Source of the DNA: DAIOXA01 sp050949165
GTDB taxonomy: Bacteria; Bacillota; Proteinivoracia; UBA4975
DNA: 64,000 nt
Direction of reading: 5' to 3'
Assembly (NCBI GenBank): GCA_050949165.1
Contig: JBMNFF010000001.1
Span: forward strand, 434,001 to 498,000
Part shown: positions 8,302 through 16,652 of the stretch, piece after piece
Layout of the letters: each line of letters begins with the position of its first letter
Numbering within the stretch: the first letter of the stretch is position 1
Notes under the pieces: model-generated
Told to the model about the DNA's origin: nothing
Seen by the model: only the letters and a program-made list of their open reading frames with translations
The model's database searches: none
Made by a program: the position numbers and the translations under genes

Positions 8302-9003
8302 CTATTCTGCTGACAACTGTTCGCCCTGTTTTCCCTCGATAACTGCATCGGCAATTTTGGCAGAGAGTAAATTCACAGCCCTGATGGCATCGTCATTGCC
8401 GGGGATTACATAGTCGATCTCATCGGGATCGCAGTTGGTATCGACGATGGCGATGATGGGGATTCCCAGTTTCCGGGCTTCGGCGACGGCAATCCTCTCT
8501 TTGCGGGGATCTACTACGAATAGGGCGTCGGGCAATTTGGCCATCTCTTTGATACCCCGGAGGAACTTATCCAGTTTGTCCCGCTCATGGCGAAGTCTGA
8601 TGACCTCTTTTTTGGGCAGAACTTCAAAGCGTCCGTCCTCTTCCATGGCTTCCAGTTCCTTCAGGCGTTGAACCCGCCTGTTGATGGTCCCAAAGTTGGT
8701 GAGCATCCCACCCAGCCAGCGCTGATTGACGTAAAACATTCCGCAACGCACTGCTTCCTGCTCGATGGCTTCCTGGGCCTGCTTCTTGGTCCCAACGAAG
8801 AGAATGGAACCGCCAGCCATGGCGATACCCTTGGCAAAATTATAGGCTTCTTCCAGCATTTGCACCGTCTTTTGCAAGTCGATTACGTAAATGCCGTTGC
8901 GCTCGGTAAAGATGTAGGGCGCCATTTTGGGGTTCCAGCGCCGGGTCTGGTGACCGAAGTGGACGCCAGCTTCCAGCAACTGTTTCATTGTCACCACTGA
9001 CAC
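8302..9003 (-). CDS. rpsB: 30S ribosomal protein S2
   Basis: S2 assembles late on the small subunit near S1/bS21. The N-terminus MKQLLEAGVHFGHQTRRW and the C-terminal signature VDTNCDPDEIDYVIPGND are diagnostic. I chose GTG 9003 (MSVVTMKQ..., 233 residues) because AGGAGG lies 8 bases upstream. An earlier GTG at 9012 overlaps that SD. A good sigma-A promoter lies about 110 bases upstream, leaving a leader of roughly 95 bases that could fold (a cccctggggg segment) and allow autoregulation by S2; that is only inferred. Confidence 0.97.
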   Translation of the reverse strand: MSVVTMKQLLEAGVHFGHQTRRWNPKMAPYIFTERNGIYVIDLQKTVQMLEEAYNFAKGIAMAGGSILFVGTKKQAQEAIEQEAVRCGMFYVNQRWLGGMLTNFGTINRRVQRLKELEAMEEDGRFEVLPKKEVIRLRHERDKLDKFLRGIKEMAKLPDALFVVDPRKERIAVAEARKLGIPIIAIVDTNCDPDEIDYVIPGNDDAIRAVNLLSAKIADAVIEGKQGEQLSAE

Positions 9004-9109
9004 AGTCAGCACCTCCTCTCAGTTTGTCCTCCACCAGCATCAACTGCACGTTCTACCCCCAGGGGCACTGAAACATGCATCCGCTTGGTGTGTGTATTTT
9101 CACCAGCCA

Positions 9110-9138
9110 AGTATAACAAATAATTGGGGCCTTGGCAA
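9110..9138 (-). promoter_or_regulatory. Sigma-A promoter for rpsB-tsf
   Basis: The minus strand reads TTGCCA (9133-9138), a 17-base spacer, then TATACT (9110-9115). This is 5/6 matches to the -10 and 5/6 to the -35, at ideal spacing. It lies just downstream of the unknown gene at 9142-9729. Confidence 0.8.
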
Positions 9139-9141
9139 CCC

Positions 9142-9729
9142 TTAGTGTTCGGCAAGGGCATCCACCCAATAAAATTCCAGCTTAAAACTGCCCCCGCCGG
9201 GCTGGTTGACCAGTTCGATCTGCAAGGGAATGGTGATATAGTCCCCCAGGATTTCGATGTCGACGGTCCTGGAATTGAATTCGGCATACAGGGAATTTTC
9301 TACAATGCCCGCGATTTCTTGTCCCAATTCGGCGCTCATTTCGTCCACCGGCAGGGAACCCAGGAGATCATAGATGGAGCTAATCAGAGTGTCTCGATAA
9401 TTATCCTCCAGGCGCTGCACCAATTCCTCCGGCAGGGAAAATTCTTCGCCTCCCAGCTGGAATTTGACGTCGCCGAATTGATTCTTGACCCTGGCGCCGA
9501 CCAGGGCTGGTACATCGGCCTTTATCGCTTCGAGGTAATCGGGGAGCATTTCCACGGCCATGATTTGCGCCGCTCCCTCAATCTTTTCCGAAATTCCGTT
9601 GGTATTGACCCGCAGCAACCAGGCCTGGGCGCTGCCCAAGTACAGCAAGCCGAAAAGAGCTACAACCAGAACCGTCATTCCCGCTACAAAACCGACAATA
9701 AATAACAGCCAGCGTCCTCTACCTGTCAT
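9142..9729 (-). CDS. Unknown protein with N-terminal membrane anchor
   Basis: I do not recognise this 195-residue protein. Residues 1-8 are basic and residues ~8-34 form one long hydrophobic helix (LLFIVGFVAGMTVLVVALFG), so it is probably a signal-anchored protein with an exported domain of ~160 residues. That domain is acidic and mixed alpha/beta, without cysteines or recognisable catalytic motifs. An SD GGGGGTG precedes the ATG. It sits between cheD and rpsB, where Bacillus subtilis has sigD and swrB; SwrB also has one N-terminal membrane segment, but I see no sequence similarity. The function is unknown. Confidence 0.7.
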   Translation of the reverse strand: MTGRGRWLLFIVGFVAGMTVLVVALFGLLYLGSAQAWLLRVNTNGISEKIEGAAQIMAVEMLPDYLEAIKADVPALVGARVKNQFGDVKFQLGGEEFSLPEELVQRLEDNYRDTLISSIYDLLGSLPVDEMSAELGQEIAGIVENSLYAEFNSRTVDIEILGDYITIPLQIELVNQPGGGSFKLEFYWVDALAEH

Positions 9730-9787
9730 AAATGATACACCCCCTAGAGTAGTATATCTATTTTATTCCAGGTTATTACGCCGGCTG

Positions 9788-10255
9788 CTAAATTTTGGCT
9801 ATTTTGTTTATCGTCTTGACATAGAGCGAACCGTCCTGACAATCGAACTCCAAGGTGCGGCCAAAGTTCCCGCCCACATCCTGGCTGAGGATTGGTATTC
9901 CCAGCTTCCCCAGGTATTCCTCAGCAGCGGCGGCGTTCTTGACCCCGATAACCATGGCGCTCTCCATATCGGGAAACATCTGAGAGCCGCCAGCCAACTT
10001 GGCGACGATATTGACTCTGCTGGCCCCCAAGGCTTCCATTTCTTCCAGCATGGCATCGATGGCAGTATCGACGTACTTTGCCCGGTTATCCCCCCGCCCG
10101 GGGCGATGTTTGGGCAACATGGCATGGGCCAACCCACCAACCTTGGCGAAGGGGTCGTAGAGGGCAATGCCAATGCAAGAACCCAGACCGGAAGAGCGTA
10201 TGACTCCCGGCGCCTTTATTACCAAATACTGTGCCATCCCTACTTGGTTATCCAT
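9788..10255 (-). CDS. cheD: Chemoreceptor glutamine deamidase CheD
   Basis: CheD deamidates glutamines on methyl-accepting chemotaxis proteins and in Bacillota also binds and stimulates CheC. The active site is visible: the catalytic Cys in SSGLGSCIGIALYD and the His in AHAMLPKH; GGSQMF follows. I took ATG 10255 (155 residues) with GGAG nine bases upstream. A TTG at 10264 is possible. The gene overlaps the 3' end of cheC by 8 bases, consistent with coupled synthesis of the two partners. Confidence 0.93.
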   Translation of the reverse strand: MDNQVGMAQYLVIKAPGVIRSSGLGSCIGIALYDPFAKVGGLAHAMLPKHRPGRGDNRAKYVDTAIDAMLEEMEALGASRVNIVAKLAGGSQMFPDMESAMVIGVKNAAAAEEYLGKLGIPILSQDVGGNFGRTLEFDCQDGSLYVKTINKIAKI

Positions 10256-10862
10256 CAGTCGCAACTCCGAAGATATCCAATAGCTTGCGAGCAGCAGCGG
10301 GATCGGGAATAAAGAGGATAAAGCCGCTGTTCTTCTGCTCCTGGAAAAATGTCGCCTGAATCAAGAGGGCGTAATCGGACATGGAAGCCAGTTTTATCAT
10401 GGGGACGCTGAAGACGGCAGCAGCCATGTCCACAGCCAGATTGGGCACGCTGACCAGCATCCGCTTATTGGTAAAATCCCCCAGAGCCGAGAGATAAGAG
10501 CCGGCCAGAATGTTGCCAATTTCTTTAAGGGCGGATTGTTGCAGAGAAGTCAGGTTCTGAAAATTTGCCTCCTCATCGGCCATGAGGGTGGTGAGCAACC
10601 TGCAGGCCGTGGTCTCGTCAAACATCACCAACACCGTCCCCGGCAAATCGCCCAACACTTCCAGGTATACGCAGGCCAGGACCTGATCTGAACCGCCCAC
10701 GAAATCTGCAACATGGTCAAAGCTGACCAAATCCACCCTGGGAACGTCAATGGTTATCTTAGCTCCCAAGATATCGGCCATGGCGGTGGCGGCATGGCCG
10801 GTACCGATGGTCCCCACCTCTGTCAACAAATCGTGCTGGCTGAAGCTTAACTTCCTGAACAT
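10248..10862 (-). CDS. cheC: CheY-P phosphatase CheC
   Basis: CheC is a chemotaxis-adaptation phosphatase that dephosphorylates CheY-P, usually in a complex with CheD. The two pseudo-symmetric halves each carry the family E-x3-N helix: LLTEVGTIGTGHAATA near the N-terminus, where the expected N is replaced by T, and LKEIGNILAGSYLSAL in the middle. The second site therefore appears intact and the first altered. The length of 204 residues is normal. It is 2 bases from cheW and overlaps cheD. Confidence 0.93.
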   Translation of the reverse strand: MFRKLSFSQHDLLTEVGTIGTGHAATAMADILGAKITIDVPRVDLVSFDHVADFVGGSDQVLACVYLEVLGDLPGTVLVMFDETTACRLLTTLMADEEANFQNLTSLQQSALKEIGNILAGSYLSALGDFTNKRMLVSVPNLAVDMAAAVFSVPMIKLASMSDYALLIQATFFQEQKNSGFILFIPDPAAARKLLDIFGVATDG

Positions 10863-10864
10863 GG

Positions 10865-11320
10865 TTAACCCAACTTCTTGAGATCGTCGATTTGATCTGC
10901 GGTGAGGATCCGCTCCATATCGAGAATGATCAGGAGACGGTTGCTTACCTTGGCCACCCCCGAAATAAACTGGGCATCGATGCCGGAAACCAAGGTGGGC
11001 GATGGTTCAACCTGGTTGGAATCCAGAGAAACCACATCGGCAGCGGCATCAATGGTCATGCCCACTACCTGCTTGCCGACATTGACGATGATAATCTTGG
11101 CATCACTGACTTCTCCAGTGCTGGCCAGACCGAGACGCTTTTTCAGGTCAATGACGGGAATCACGCTGCCCCGGAGGTTGCACACGCCCTTGACAAAGGA
11201 AGGGGCATTAGGAACCCGAGTAAGGGGAAGCATCTTTTCGATGCCTCGAACTTGCAGAATTTCAACGCCATAGAGCTCGTCTTCCAGCTGAAATACTACA
11301 TATTGCTTAAGCATGTTCAA
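10865..11320 (-). CDS. cheW: Chemotaxis coupling protein CheW
   Basis: CheW links receptors to the CheA kinase. The 151-residue protein has the SH3-like two-subdomain pattern: YVVFQLEDELYGVEI, then MLPLTRVPNAPSFVKGVCNLRGSVIPVIDL, which is the usual receptor/CheA-binding stretch (given as MLPLTRVPNAPSF and NLRGSVIPVIDL). It overlaps the cheA 3' end by 14 bases. Confidence 0.95.
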   Translation of the reverse strand: MNMLKQYVVFQLEDELYGVEILQVRGIEKMLPLTRVPNAPSFVKGVCNLRGSVIPVIDLKKRLGLASTGEVSDAKIIIVNVGKQVVGMTIDAAADVVSLDSNQVEPSPTLVSGIDAQFISGVAKVSNRLLIILDMERILTADQIDDLKKLG

Positions 11321-13205
11321 CCTCCCTAACTTTTACGCCGGATAAAATATTGTTTATGTCAAGAATTAATACCACTCTGCCGTCCCCCAGGATGGTGCTG
11401 CCCAGAAAGTTGTTAAAATACGTTTGCCCCCAGCTGACATTCTTGATGACGATATCCTGCTGAGTCAACAGGTCGTCGACAATTATCCCCACCTGGCGCT
11501 CGCCGTAACGCACCACCACCAAACTCATTTCCTCGGGGGTGGTGTAATCCTTCAGGCCGAGCAGGGAGGCGGCAAACACTATGGGAAGGACCTGACCGCG
11601 GAGCATGATTATTTCTTGCTGCCCCACCGTCTGCAGGGAATGGGGATAGATAATTTCGGTTTCCTGGACATAGCTGAGGGGAATGACATAGATTTCGGCC
11701 CCCACCCTGACCAGCAGGCCTTGAATGATGGCCAGGGTCAGGGGCAGGGATATCCTGAAAATCGTTCCGGAATTGTCTTTGCTGATGACATCGATGGCGC
11801 CGCCCAGAATCTCGATGGAGTTCTTGACCACATCGAGGCCAACGCCCCGGCCCGACACGTCGGTGACGCTGTCTGAAGTTGTAAAGCCGGTGGCAAAGAT
11901 ATAGTTGGCCAGTTCATCCGGGGTCGGTTCCTGGTCCTGCACCAGCCCCATTTCCCTGGCCTTGGCGCGAATTCTGGCCCAGTCCAGTCCGGCGCCGTCG
12001 TCGGCAACTTCTATGATAACCTGGTTCCCCGTCTGATAGGCCCGAAGGCTGATCTTGCCGGTGGCGGGCTTGCCCCGCCGGACCCGCTCAGCTGGAGGCT
12101 CGATTCCATGGTCCACGGCATTGCGCAACAGATGCATCAGGGGATCGGCGATGTCGTCTATGATGGTGCGGTCCAATTCGGTATCGGCGCCTTGAATTTC
12201 CAGGGTAACGGACTTGTTCAAGGCTTTAGCGGTGTCCCGGATCATACGGGGAAAGCGGTTAAACACCGTCTCCAGGGGGATCATTCGCATCTTCATGACG
12301 ATGGCCTGGAGGTCGGCGGTGAGGCGATGCAGATGCTCCACTCCGTCGGCCAATTCGGGATGGGTGGAAGCTGCGTCCTGGATTGAAGTCTTGTTTATTA
12401 CCAACTCGCTGACCAGGTTGAGCAGCCGGTCAAGCTTGTCTGTATCCACCCGAACCGAGCTGGTGCTCTTGGTGGCAACGACCTCCGTAGACTTTGTTTC
12501 CGACTCCGGCCCCCCTTGGCAATCGGCAGAATCAGCAGCCTGCTCCGCCAAAAGGGTGTAGGATTCGATTTCTACTCCTCCCTCCAGCGCAGCACGAACC
12601 TGTTGGCAATCCCGGGCGCTGACATGGCAGACCAGGGCATCCAGATTATCCAGAGTGGCCAGGACATCCCGGGGAGGATCTGTGTGCAGGACGGTACAAA
12701 CCTGGTCCAATTGGTTTAGGATGACCAAGGCCCTGGCAGGGCGAAGCAGGCAATCCTTGCTGAACACGATTTCCAAACGGAAATCGCCCGACTTGGCCTG
12801 GGGTTGGGGGCCGGCATCTGCTGCGAATAAGGCCTTGATCTCGTGAAGCCTTTGCGGAGGGATTGGTCGGGGTTCGCCCCCCCCTTCCAGGGCCAGGATT
12901 TGGGCTTCCAATTCGTCAATCACTGCAAAGAAACCATTAATTATGCCGGGGGAAAGCGGGGCCTTGTCGTGTCGCACATCATCCAGCAGGTTCTCGGACT
13001 CATGGGCAAGGGCGCTGATTTCGGAATACCCCATGGTGGCAGACATGCCCTTGATGGTATGGATTGCCCGGAATATCTCGTTAATGGCCTCGGTGTCCCC
13101 GTAATTCTGTTCCAGGCGGAGCAGGTTTTCCGACATTTGCTGGATATTGTCTTTGCATTCCTCGATGAAAATGGGCAAGTAGGTCTTAATATCCATAGTA
13201 TCCAC
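11307..13205 (-). CDS. cheA: Chemotaxis histidine kinase CheA
   Basis: CheA autophosphorylates and passes phosphate to CheY. Domains in order: an N-terminal Hpt with the phospho-His in AIHTIKGMSATMG (about residues 47-59); a P2-like CheY-docking region (~145-235); the dimerisation helices; the HATPase with N-box NAVDHGIEPP, G1 VADDGAGLD and G2 GRGVGLDVV; and a C-terminal CheW-like domain. The length of 632 residues is normal for Bacillota. The GTG start at 13205 has GGGGG seven bases upstream; an ATG three codons later is less well placed. It is 11 bases from cheY. Confidence 0.96.
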   Translation of the reverse strand: MDTMDIKTYLPIFIEECKDNIQQMSENLLRLEQNYGDTEAINEIFRAIHTIKGMSATMGYSEISALAHESENLLDDVRHDKAPLSPGIINGFFAVIDELEAQILALEGGGEPRPIPPQRLHEIKALFAADAGPQPQAKSGDFRLEIVFSKDCLLRPARALVILNQLDQVCTVLHTDPPRDVLATLDNLDALVCHVSARDCQQVRAALEGGVEIESYTLLAEQAADSADCQGGPESETKSTEVVATKSTSSVRVDTDKLDRLLNLVSELVINKTSIQDAASTHPELADGVEHLHRLTADLQAIVMKMRMIPLETVFNRFPRMIRDTAKALNKSVTLEIQGADTELDRTIIDDIADPLMHLLRNAVDHGIEPPAERVRRGKPATGKISLRAYQTGNQVIIEVADDGAGLDWARIRAKAREMGLVQDQEPTPDELANYIFATGFTTSDSVTDVSGRGVGLDVVKNSIEILGGAIDVISKDNSGTIFRISLPLTLAIIQGLLVRVGAEIYVIPLSYVQETEIIYPHSLQTVGQQEIIMLRGQVLPIVFAASLLGLKDYTTPEEMSLVVVRYGERQVGIIVDDLLTQQDIVIKNVSWGQTYFNNFLGSTILGDGRVVLILDINNILSGVKVREVEHA

Positions 13206-13216
13206 AGGACTGCCCC

Positions 13217-13585
13217 CTATTGCAAAGCCCGGCGCAAGGTCTCTACTACTTTTTGAGGGTGGAAGGGCTTGTTGATAAAGTCTTTGGCGCCATTTTGAAT
13301 AGCCTCAACCACCATGGCCTGTTGACCCATGGCGGAGCACATTACTACTCTGGCAGAGGGATCCTGCTGGCGGATTCTCTTCAAAACAGTAACCCCATCC
13401 ATTCCCGGCATGGTGATGTCCAGGGTGACCAGGTCGGGTTTCAGCTCCATGTACTTGGCAACTGCTTCTTCGCCATTGGTTGCCTCGCCCACCACCTCAA
13501 AGTTGTTCTTGGTCAATATATCTCTTATCATCATTCTCATAAAGGCGGCATCGTCGACTATGAGAATACGGTTCTTTGATTCCAA
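13217..13585 (-). CDS. cheY: Response regulator CheY
   Basis: A single receiver domain of 122 residues. It shows the acidic pair in ILIVDDAAFMR, the phospho-acceptor Asp in LVTLDITMPGMDG, the switch Thr/Ser region VVMCSAMG and the conserved Lys in DFINKPFH. I chose TTG 13585 (MESKNRIL...), with an AGGGGGAGAGG SD; a TTG at 13603 would lie on that SD. It opens the cheYAWCD run. I could not find a convincing promoter, including a sigma-D type, in the 75 bases between it and the codY terminator. Confidence 0.94.
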   Translation of the reverse strand: MESKNRILIVDDAAFMRMMIRDILTKNNFEVVGEATNGEEAVAKYMELKPDLVTLDITMPGMDGVTVLKRIRQQDPSARVVMCSAMGQQAMVVEAIQNGAKDFINKPFHPQKVVETLRRALQ

Positions 13586-13660
13586 TTCCTCTCCCCCTGT
13601 CAATCTTTTCTACAGTTTTCGACAGAATTGCCCGCTTTTCCTGCTTAAAATTCCCGGTTT

Positions 13661-13685
13661 AAAAAAAGGCCCATAGAGAGGGCCT
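13661..13685 (-). terminator. Rho-independent terminator at the end of codY
   Basis: On the minus strand AGGCCC - loop TCTCTAT - GGGCCT is followed by TTTTTTT. The left arm overlaps the codY stop codon, so transcription of xerC-codY ends right at the gene end. Confidence 0.85.
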
Positions 13686-14412
13686 ATCGGTTCATGAGTT
13701 TTTCCAACTCGGGCATCAGCTGGTCATTGAGTATTTTGATAAAGGTGCCCTTCATCCCCAGAGAACGAGATTCGATGACGCCGGCACTTTCGAACTTGCG
13801 GAGGGCGTTGACGATGACTGAGCGGGTAATGCCTACCCGGTCGGCAATCTTGCTGGCCACCAACAGCCCTTCTTTGCCGTTGAGCTCCTTGAAAATATGT
13901 TCGACGGCTTCCTGCTCGGAATAGGAGAGGGTATCCAGGGCCATTTTGACAATCGCCCGCCTGCGCTCTTCGTCTTCAGCCACCGAGGCCCGGGAGCGGA
14001 GGATTTCCATGCCGATAACGGTAGCGGCATACTCAGCCAGAACCAGCTCTTCGTCGTCAAACTGGCTGCCCCTGGCCAACAACAAGGTTCCCAACCTCTG
14101 TCCACCGCAATTGACGGGAATTACCGTGATATTTTCCCAATTCAGAGCGGTACCGACATCCGCTCCTTTGGCATTGGCTAGAGTGGTATCGATGTCCAGG
14201 AGAGCCCTGTTCAAATCGCCTGCAAACTCAGGGATTTCTGCTCCACTGGCTACTGACTTGGCCAGAACCTTTCCCTTGCGACTGATGACCAGCACATCGG
14301 CATTAGATACTTCCTGCAGCACTTCGGCCAAGTCGCCAAAATCGACAGGTTGGCCGGCTGCACCCTGCAAAGTCTTGTTCAGTCGGCGGGACTTCTGTAA
14401 TAGGTTTTGCAT
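13684..14412 (-). CDS. codY: GTP- and branched-chain-amino-acid-sensing repressor CodY
   Basis: CodY represses nutrient-limitation genes when bound to isoleucine/valine and GTP. The protein has an N-terminal GAF domain (MQNLLQKSRRLNKTLQ..., DVLVISRKGKVLAKS) and a C-terminal winged helix with the invariant recognition helix ASKIADRVGITRSVIVNALRK (landmarks ASKIADRVGIT and SVIVNALRK). It is 242 residues, somewhat shorter than the ~259 of Bacillus. It follows xerC at 33 bases, but the hslV-hslU pair usually found between them in Bacillus is missing. It has its own terminator. Confidence 0.96.
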   Translation of the reverse strand: MQNLLQKSRRLNKTLQGAAGQPVDFGDLAEVLQEVSNADVLVISRKGKVLAKSVASGAEIPEFAGDLNRALLDIDTTLANAKGADVGTALNWENITVIPVNCGGQRLGTLLLARGSQFDDEELVLAEYAATVIGMEILRSRASVAEDEERRRAIVKMALDTLSYSEQEAVEHIFKELNGKEGLLVASKIADRVGITRSVIVNALRKFESAGVIESRSLGMKGTFIKILNDQLMPELEKLMNR

Positions 14413-14445
14413 GACTTATACCTCCATTTTTTATTAAACTAGGGG

Positions 14446-15309
14446 CTATGCTCTGGGATGACTGCTGGCGTATACAGCTTTGAGGCGTTCCCTGGTAACA
14501 TGGGTGTATATTTGGGTAGACGACAGACTGGAATGTCCCAAAAGTTCCTGAACCGTGCGCAAATCCGCTCCGTTCTCCAGCAAGTGGGTTGCAAAGCTGT
14601 GCCGAATCACGTGGGGGGATACCGATGAGGCAATGGATAAGCGCTGACAGTATTTGTCCAGTATCCACCTTACTCCCCGCTGGCTGAGCGCGCCGCCACG
14701 GTTATTGAGCCAAAGAGCAGTAGTGGCCGTGCGCGCCAGCTTAGGTCGCCCCCTTTGCAGGTAATCTTCCAGGGCGATTACCGCTTCCGCGTGTACAGGC
14801 AGCAACCTCTGCTTGTTGCCCTTGCCGGTTACCAAAAGCTGACTGCTATCCCGGCGGAAATCCTTTGATTCAAGAGTGACCAATTCGCCCACCCGGATTC
14901 CCGTGGCGTACAGTAATTCGAGCATTGCCCGGTCCCTGAGCCCCAGGGGGCTGTCATCGGGAAGGTTAAGCAAGCTCTCGACTGTATCGGGATAGAGGAA
15001 TTTCGGCAAAGGTCTGCCGTACTTTGGGGTTCGAATGGCCTGCGCCGGGTTGGCATCCAGTTCTTGGCCCAGGAGGCAGTAGCGAAAGTAACTGCGCAGG
15101 GCAGCCAATTTTCGGGCTGCAGTCCGCTTGGAACAACCCCTGGCTTGCACCAACCCCAAGAACTTCCGAATGTGATTGCGGTTAATCTCCTGCACCCCTT
15201 GGGGCAAGGATTGCCAAAACTCCTGCAAATCACTTTCGTAGGCCTTGACAGTCTCTGAAGAAAAGCCGTTTACCCTCAGCCAGTTGACATATTCTGTCAT
15301 TATCCTCAT
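14446..15309 (-). CDS. xerC: Tyrosine recombinase XerC (CodV)
   Basis: XerC resolves chromosome dimers at dif. An N-terminal core-binding (SAM-like) domain (~1-95) is followed by the catalytic domain with Arg in ATGIRVGELV, Lys in VTGKGNKQRLLP, HVIRHSFATHLL (HxxR), LGHSSLSSTQIYTH (second His and nucleophile Tyr). The length is 287 residues. A sigma-A promoter lies immediately upstream. An ATG three codons in (15300) is an alternative start. Confidence 0.95.
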   Translation of the reverse strand: MRIMTEYVNWLRVNGFSSETVKAYESDLQEFWQSLPQGVQEINRNHIRKFLGLVQARGCSKRTAARKLAALRSYFRYCLLGQELDANPAQAIRTPKYGRPLPKFLYPDTVESLLNLPDDSPLGLRDRAMLELLYATGIRVGELVTLESKDFRRDSSQLLVTGKGNKQRLLPVHAEAVIALEDYLQRGRPKLARTATTALWLNNRGGALSQRGVRWILDKYCQRLSIASSVSPHVIRHSFATHLLENGADLRTVQELLGHSSLSSTQIYTHVTRERLKAVYASSHPRA

Positions 15310-15329
15310 TTTTTTAGCACCCTTTTACT

Positions 15330-15358
15330 ATAATAGCAAAGTGCAAATAGGAAAACAA
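15330..15358 (-). promoter_or_regulatory. Sigma-A promoter for xerC-codY
   Basis: The minus strand reads TTGTTT (15353-15358), 17 bases, TATTAT (15330-15335). It starts directly after the trmFO stop, so xerC-codY has its own promoter. Confidence 0.75.
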
Positions 15359-15359
15359 G

Positions 15360-16652
15360 TTAGTTATTAAAATTTTTAGCAAACACCTTCATTTTCTCCA
15401 GACTCCGCTTTGCATAGTTGTGACGGCGTTCTTTTTTGCTCTTACCCTCCACCGGAGGCAGCAGGCCAAAATTGGCGTTCATGGGCTGAAAATCGGGATT
15501 GGGCCTGGTCACATAAGCGCTGAGGCAGCCCATGAGGGTCTCCGGAGGAAAATCCGCAGATCTTCCCTCCAGCTGGCTCCACAGATCCAGGGCGGCAATC
15601 AGGCCGGAAGCCGTCGACTCTACGTAGCCCTCTACACCTGCCAGCTGCCCGGCAATGTACAAACCCGGGAACTGCTTGAGGCGAAAGTTTTTGTCCAGGA
15701 CCTTGGGACCGTTGACATAGGTGTTGCGGTGCATGACCCCGTAGCGGACAAACTCTGCCCTCTCCAGGCCGGGGATGAGTCGAAAGACCCGCTTTTGCTC
15801 GCCCCAGGTCAAATTGGTCTGAAAACCCACCAGGTTGTACAGGCTGCCCGGGACATCCTCCCGGCGCAGCTGGACCACGGCATGGGGGCGGGAGCCGGTA
15901 CGGGGGTCGGTCAGGCCCACCGGCTTTAAGGGACCAAAGGTCAAGGTCTTGGGACCCCGCCTGGCCAACTCCTCCACCGGCAGGCAATGCTCAAAGTATT
16001 CCTCTTCAAAGTCCTTGAGGACCACAGTTTCGGCTTCCACCAGGGCGTTGAAAAAGCGCTGGTATTCTTCATAATTCATGGGACAGTTCAGGTAATCCTC
16101 GCCGCCCTTGCCGTATCTGGAGCCAGCAAAGACTTTGCCCCTGTCAATGGTATCGGCATCGACGATGGGGGAGGCGGCATCATAAAAGAAGAGCATCTCT
16201 TCCCCCAGTTTGGCCCGGATTGCCTGGGCCAGGGCTGCATCGGTGAGGGGACCAGTGGCGATAATTCCCGGGGCAGGCGGAAAATCGGTCCAGCGCTCCC
16301 GGCACAGGGTAATTCCGGGGTGGCTGCTGATCTTTTCGGTGACCAACCGGGAAAAGCGAACCCGGTCCACAGCCAGGGCGCCGCCTGCGGGGACCCGGGA
16401 CATCAGAGCGCACTGGATGACCAGGGAGCCCAGGATCTGAAGCTCGCCCTTTAAGAGCCCCCCTGGAGAATCCGGGTTGAGGGCGCCCAGGGAATTACTG
16501 CACACCAACTCCGCCAGCTCCCCACCCTTATGGGCCGGGGTCATGGTGCTGGGGCGCATTTCCGCCAGCACCACCTTATATCCTCGCTCGGCCAATTGCC
16601 AGGCCGCTTCGCAACCGGCCAAACCGGCGCCGATGATGGTAATTTTATTCAC
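15360..16652 (-). CDS. trmFO: tRNA m5U54 methyltransferase TrmFO (folate-dependent)
   Basis: TrmFO uses methylene-tetrahydrofolate and FAD to make m5U54 in the tRNA T-loop. The N-terminal dinucleotide motif IIGAGLAGCEAAWQLAERG (residues ~5-23), LVCSNSLGALNPDSPGGLLKGE (in part) and GQLAGVEGYVESTASG are family hallmarks. The length is 430 residues. The GTG start overlaps the topA 3' end by 8 bases, giving the usual dprA-topA-trmFO coupling. Confidence 0.96.
   Translation of the reverse strand: MNKITIIGAGLAGCEAAWQLAERGYKVVLAEMRPSTMTPAHKGGELAELVCSNSLGALNPDSPGGLLKGELQILGSLVIQCALMSRVPAGGALAVDRVRFSRLVTEKISSHPGITLCRERWTDFPPAPGIIATGPLTDAALAQAIRAKLGEEMLFFYDAASPIVDADTIDRGKVFAGSRYGKGGEDYLNCPMNYEEYQRFFNALVEAETVVLKDFEEEYFEHCLPVEELARRGPKTLTFGPLKPVGLTDPRTGSRPHAVVQLRREDVPGSLYNLVGFQTNLTWGEQKRVFRLIPGLERAEFVRYGVMHRNTYVNGPKVLDKNFRLKQFPGLYIAGQLAGVEGYVESTASGLIAALDLWSQLEGRSADFPPETLMGCLSAYVTRPNPDFQPMNANFGLLPPVEGKSKKERRHNYAKRSLEKMKVFAKNFNN

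Noticed and set aside
9730..9787. A promoter with TATACT ahead of the unknown gene at 9142-9729
   Set aside because: No acceptable -35 at 16-18 bases; kept out of the feature list.
13586..13660. A sigma-D type promoter (TAAA-N15-GCCGATAT) ahead of cheY
   Set aside because: No acceptable match in this interval.
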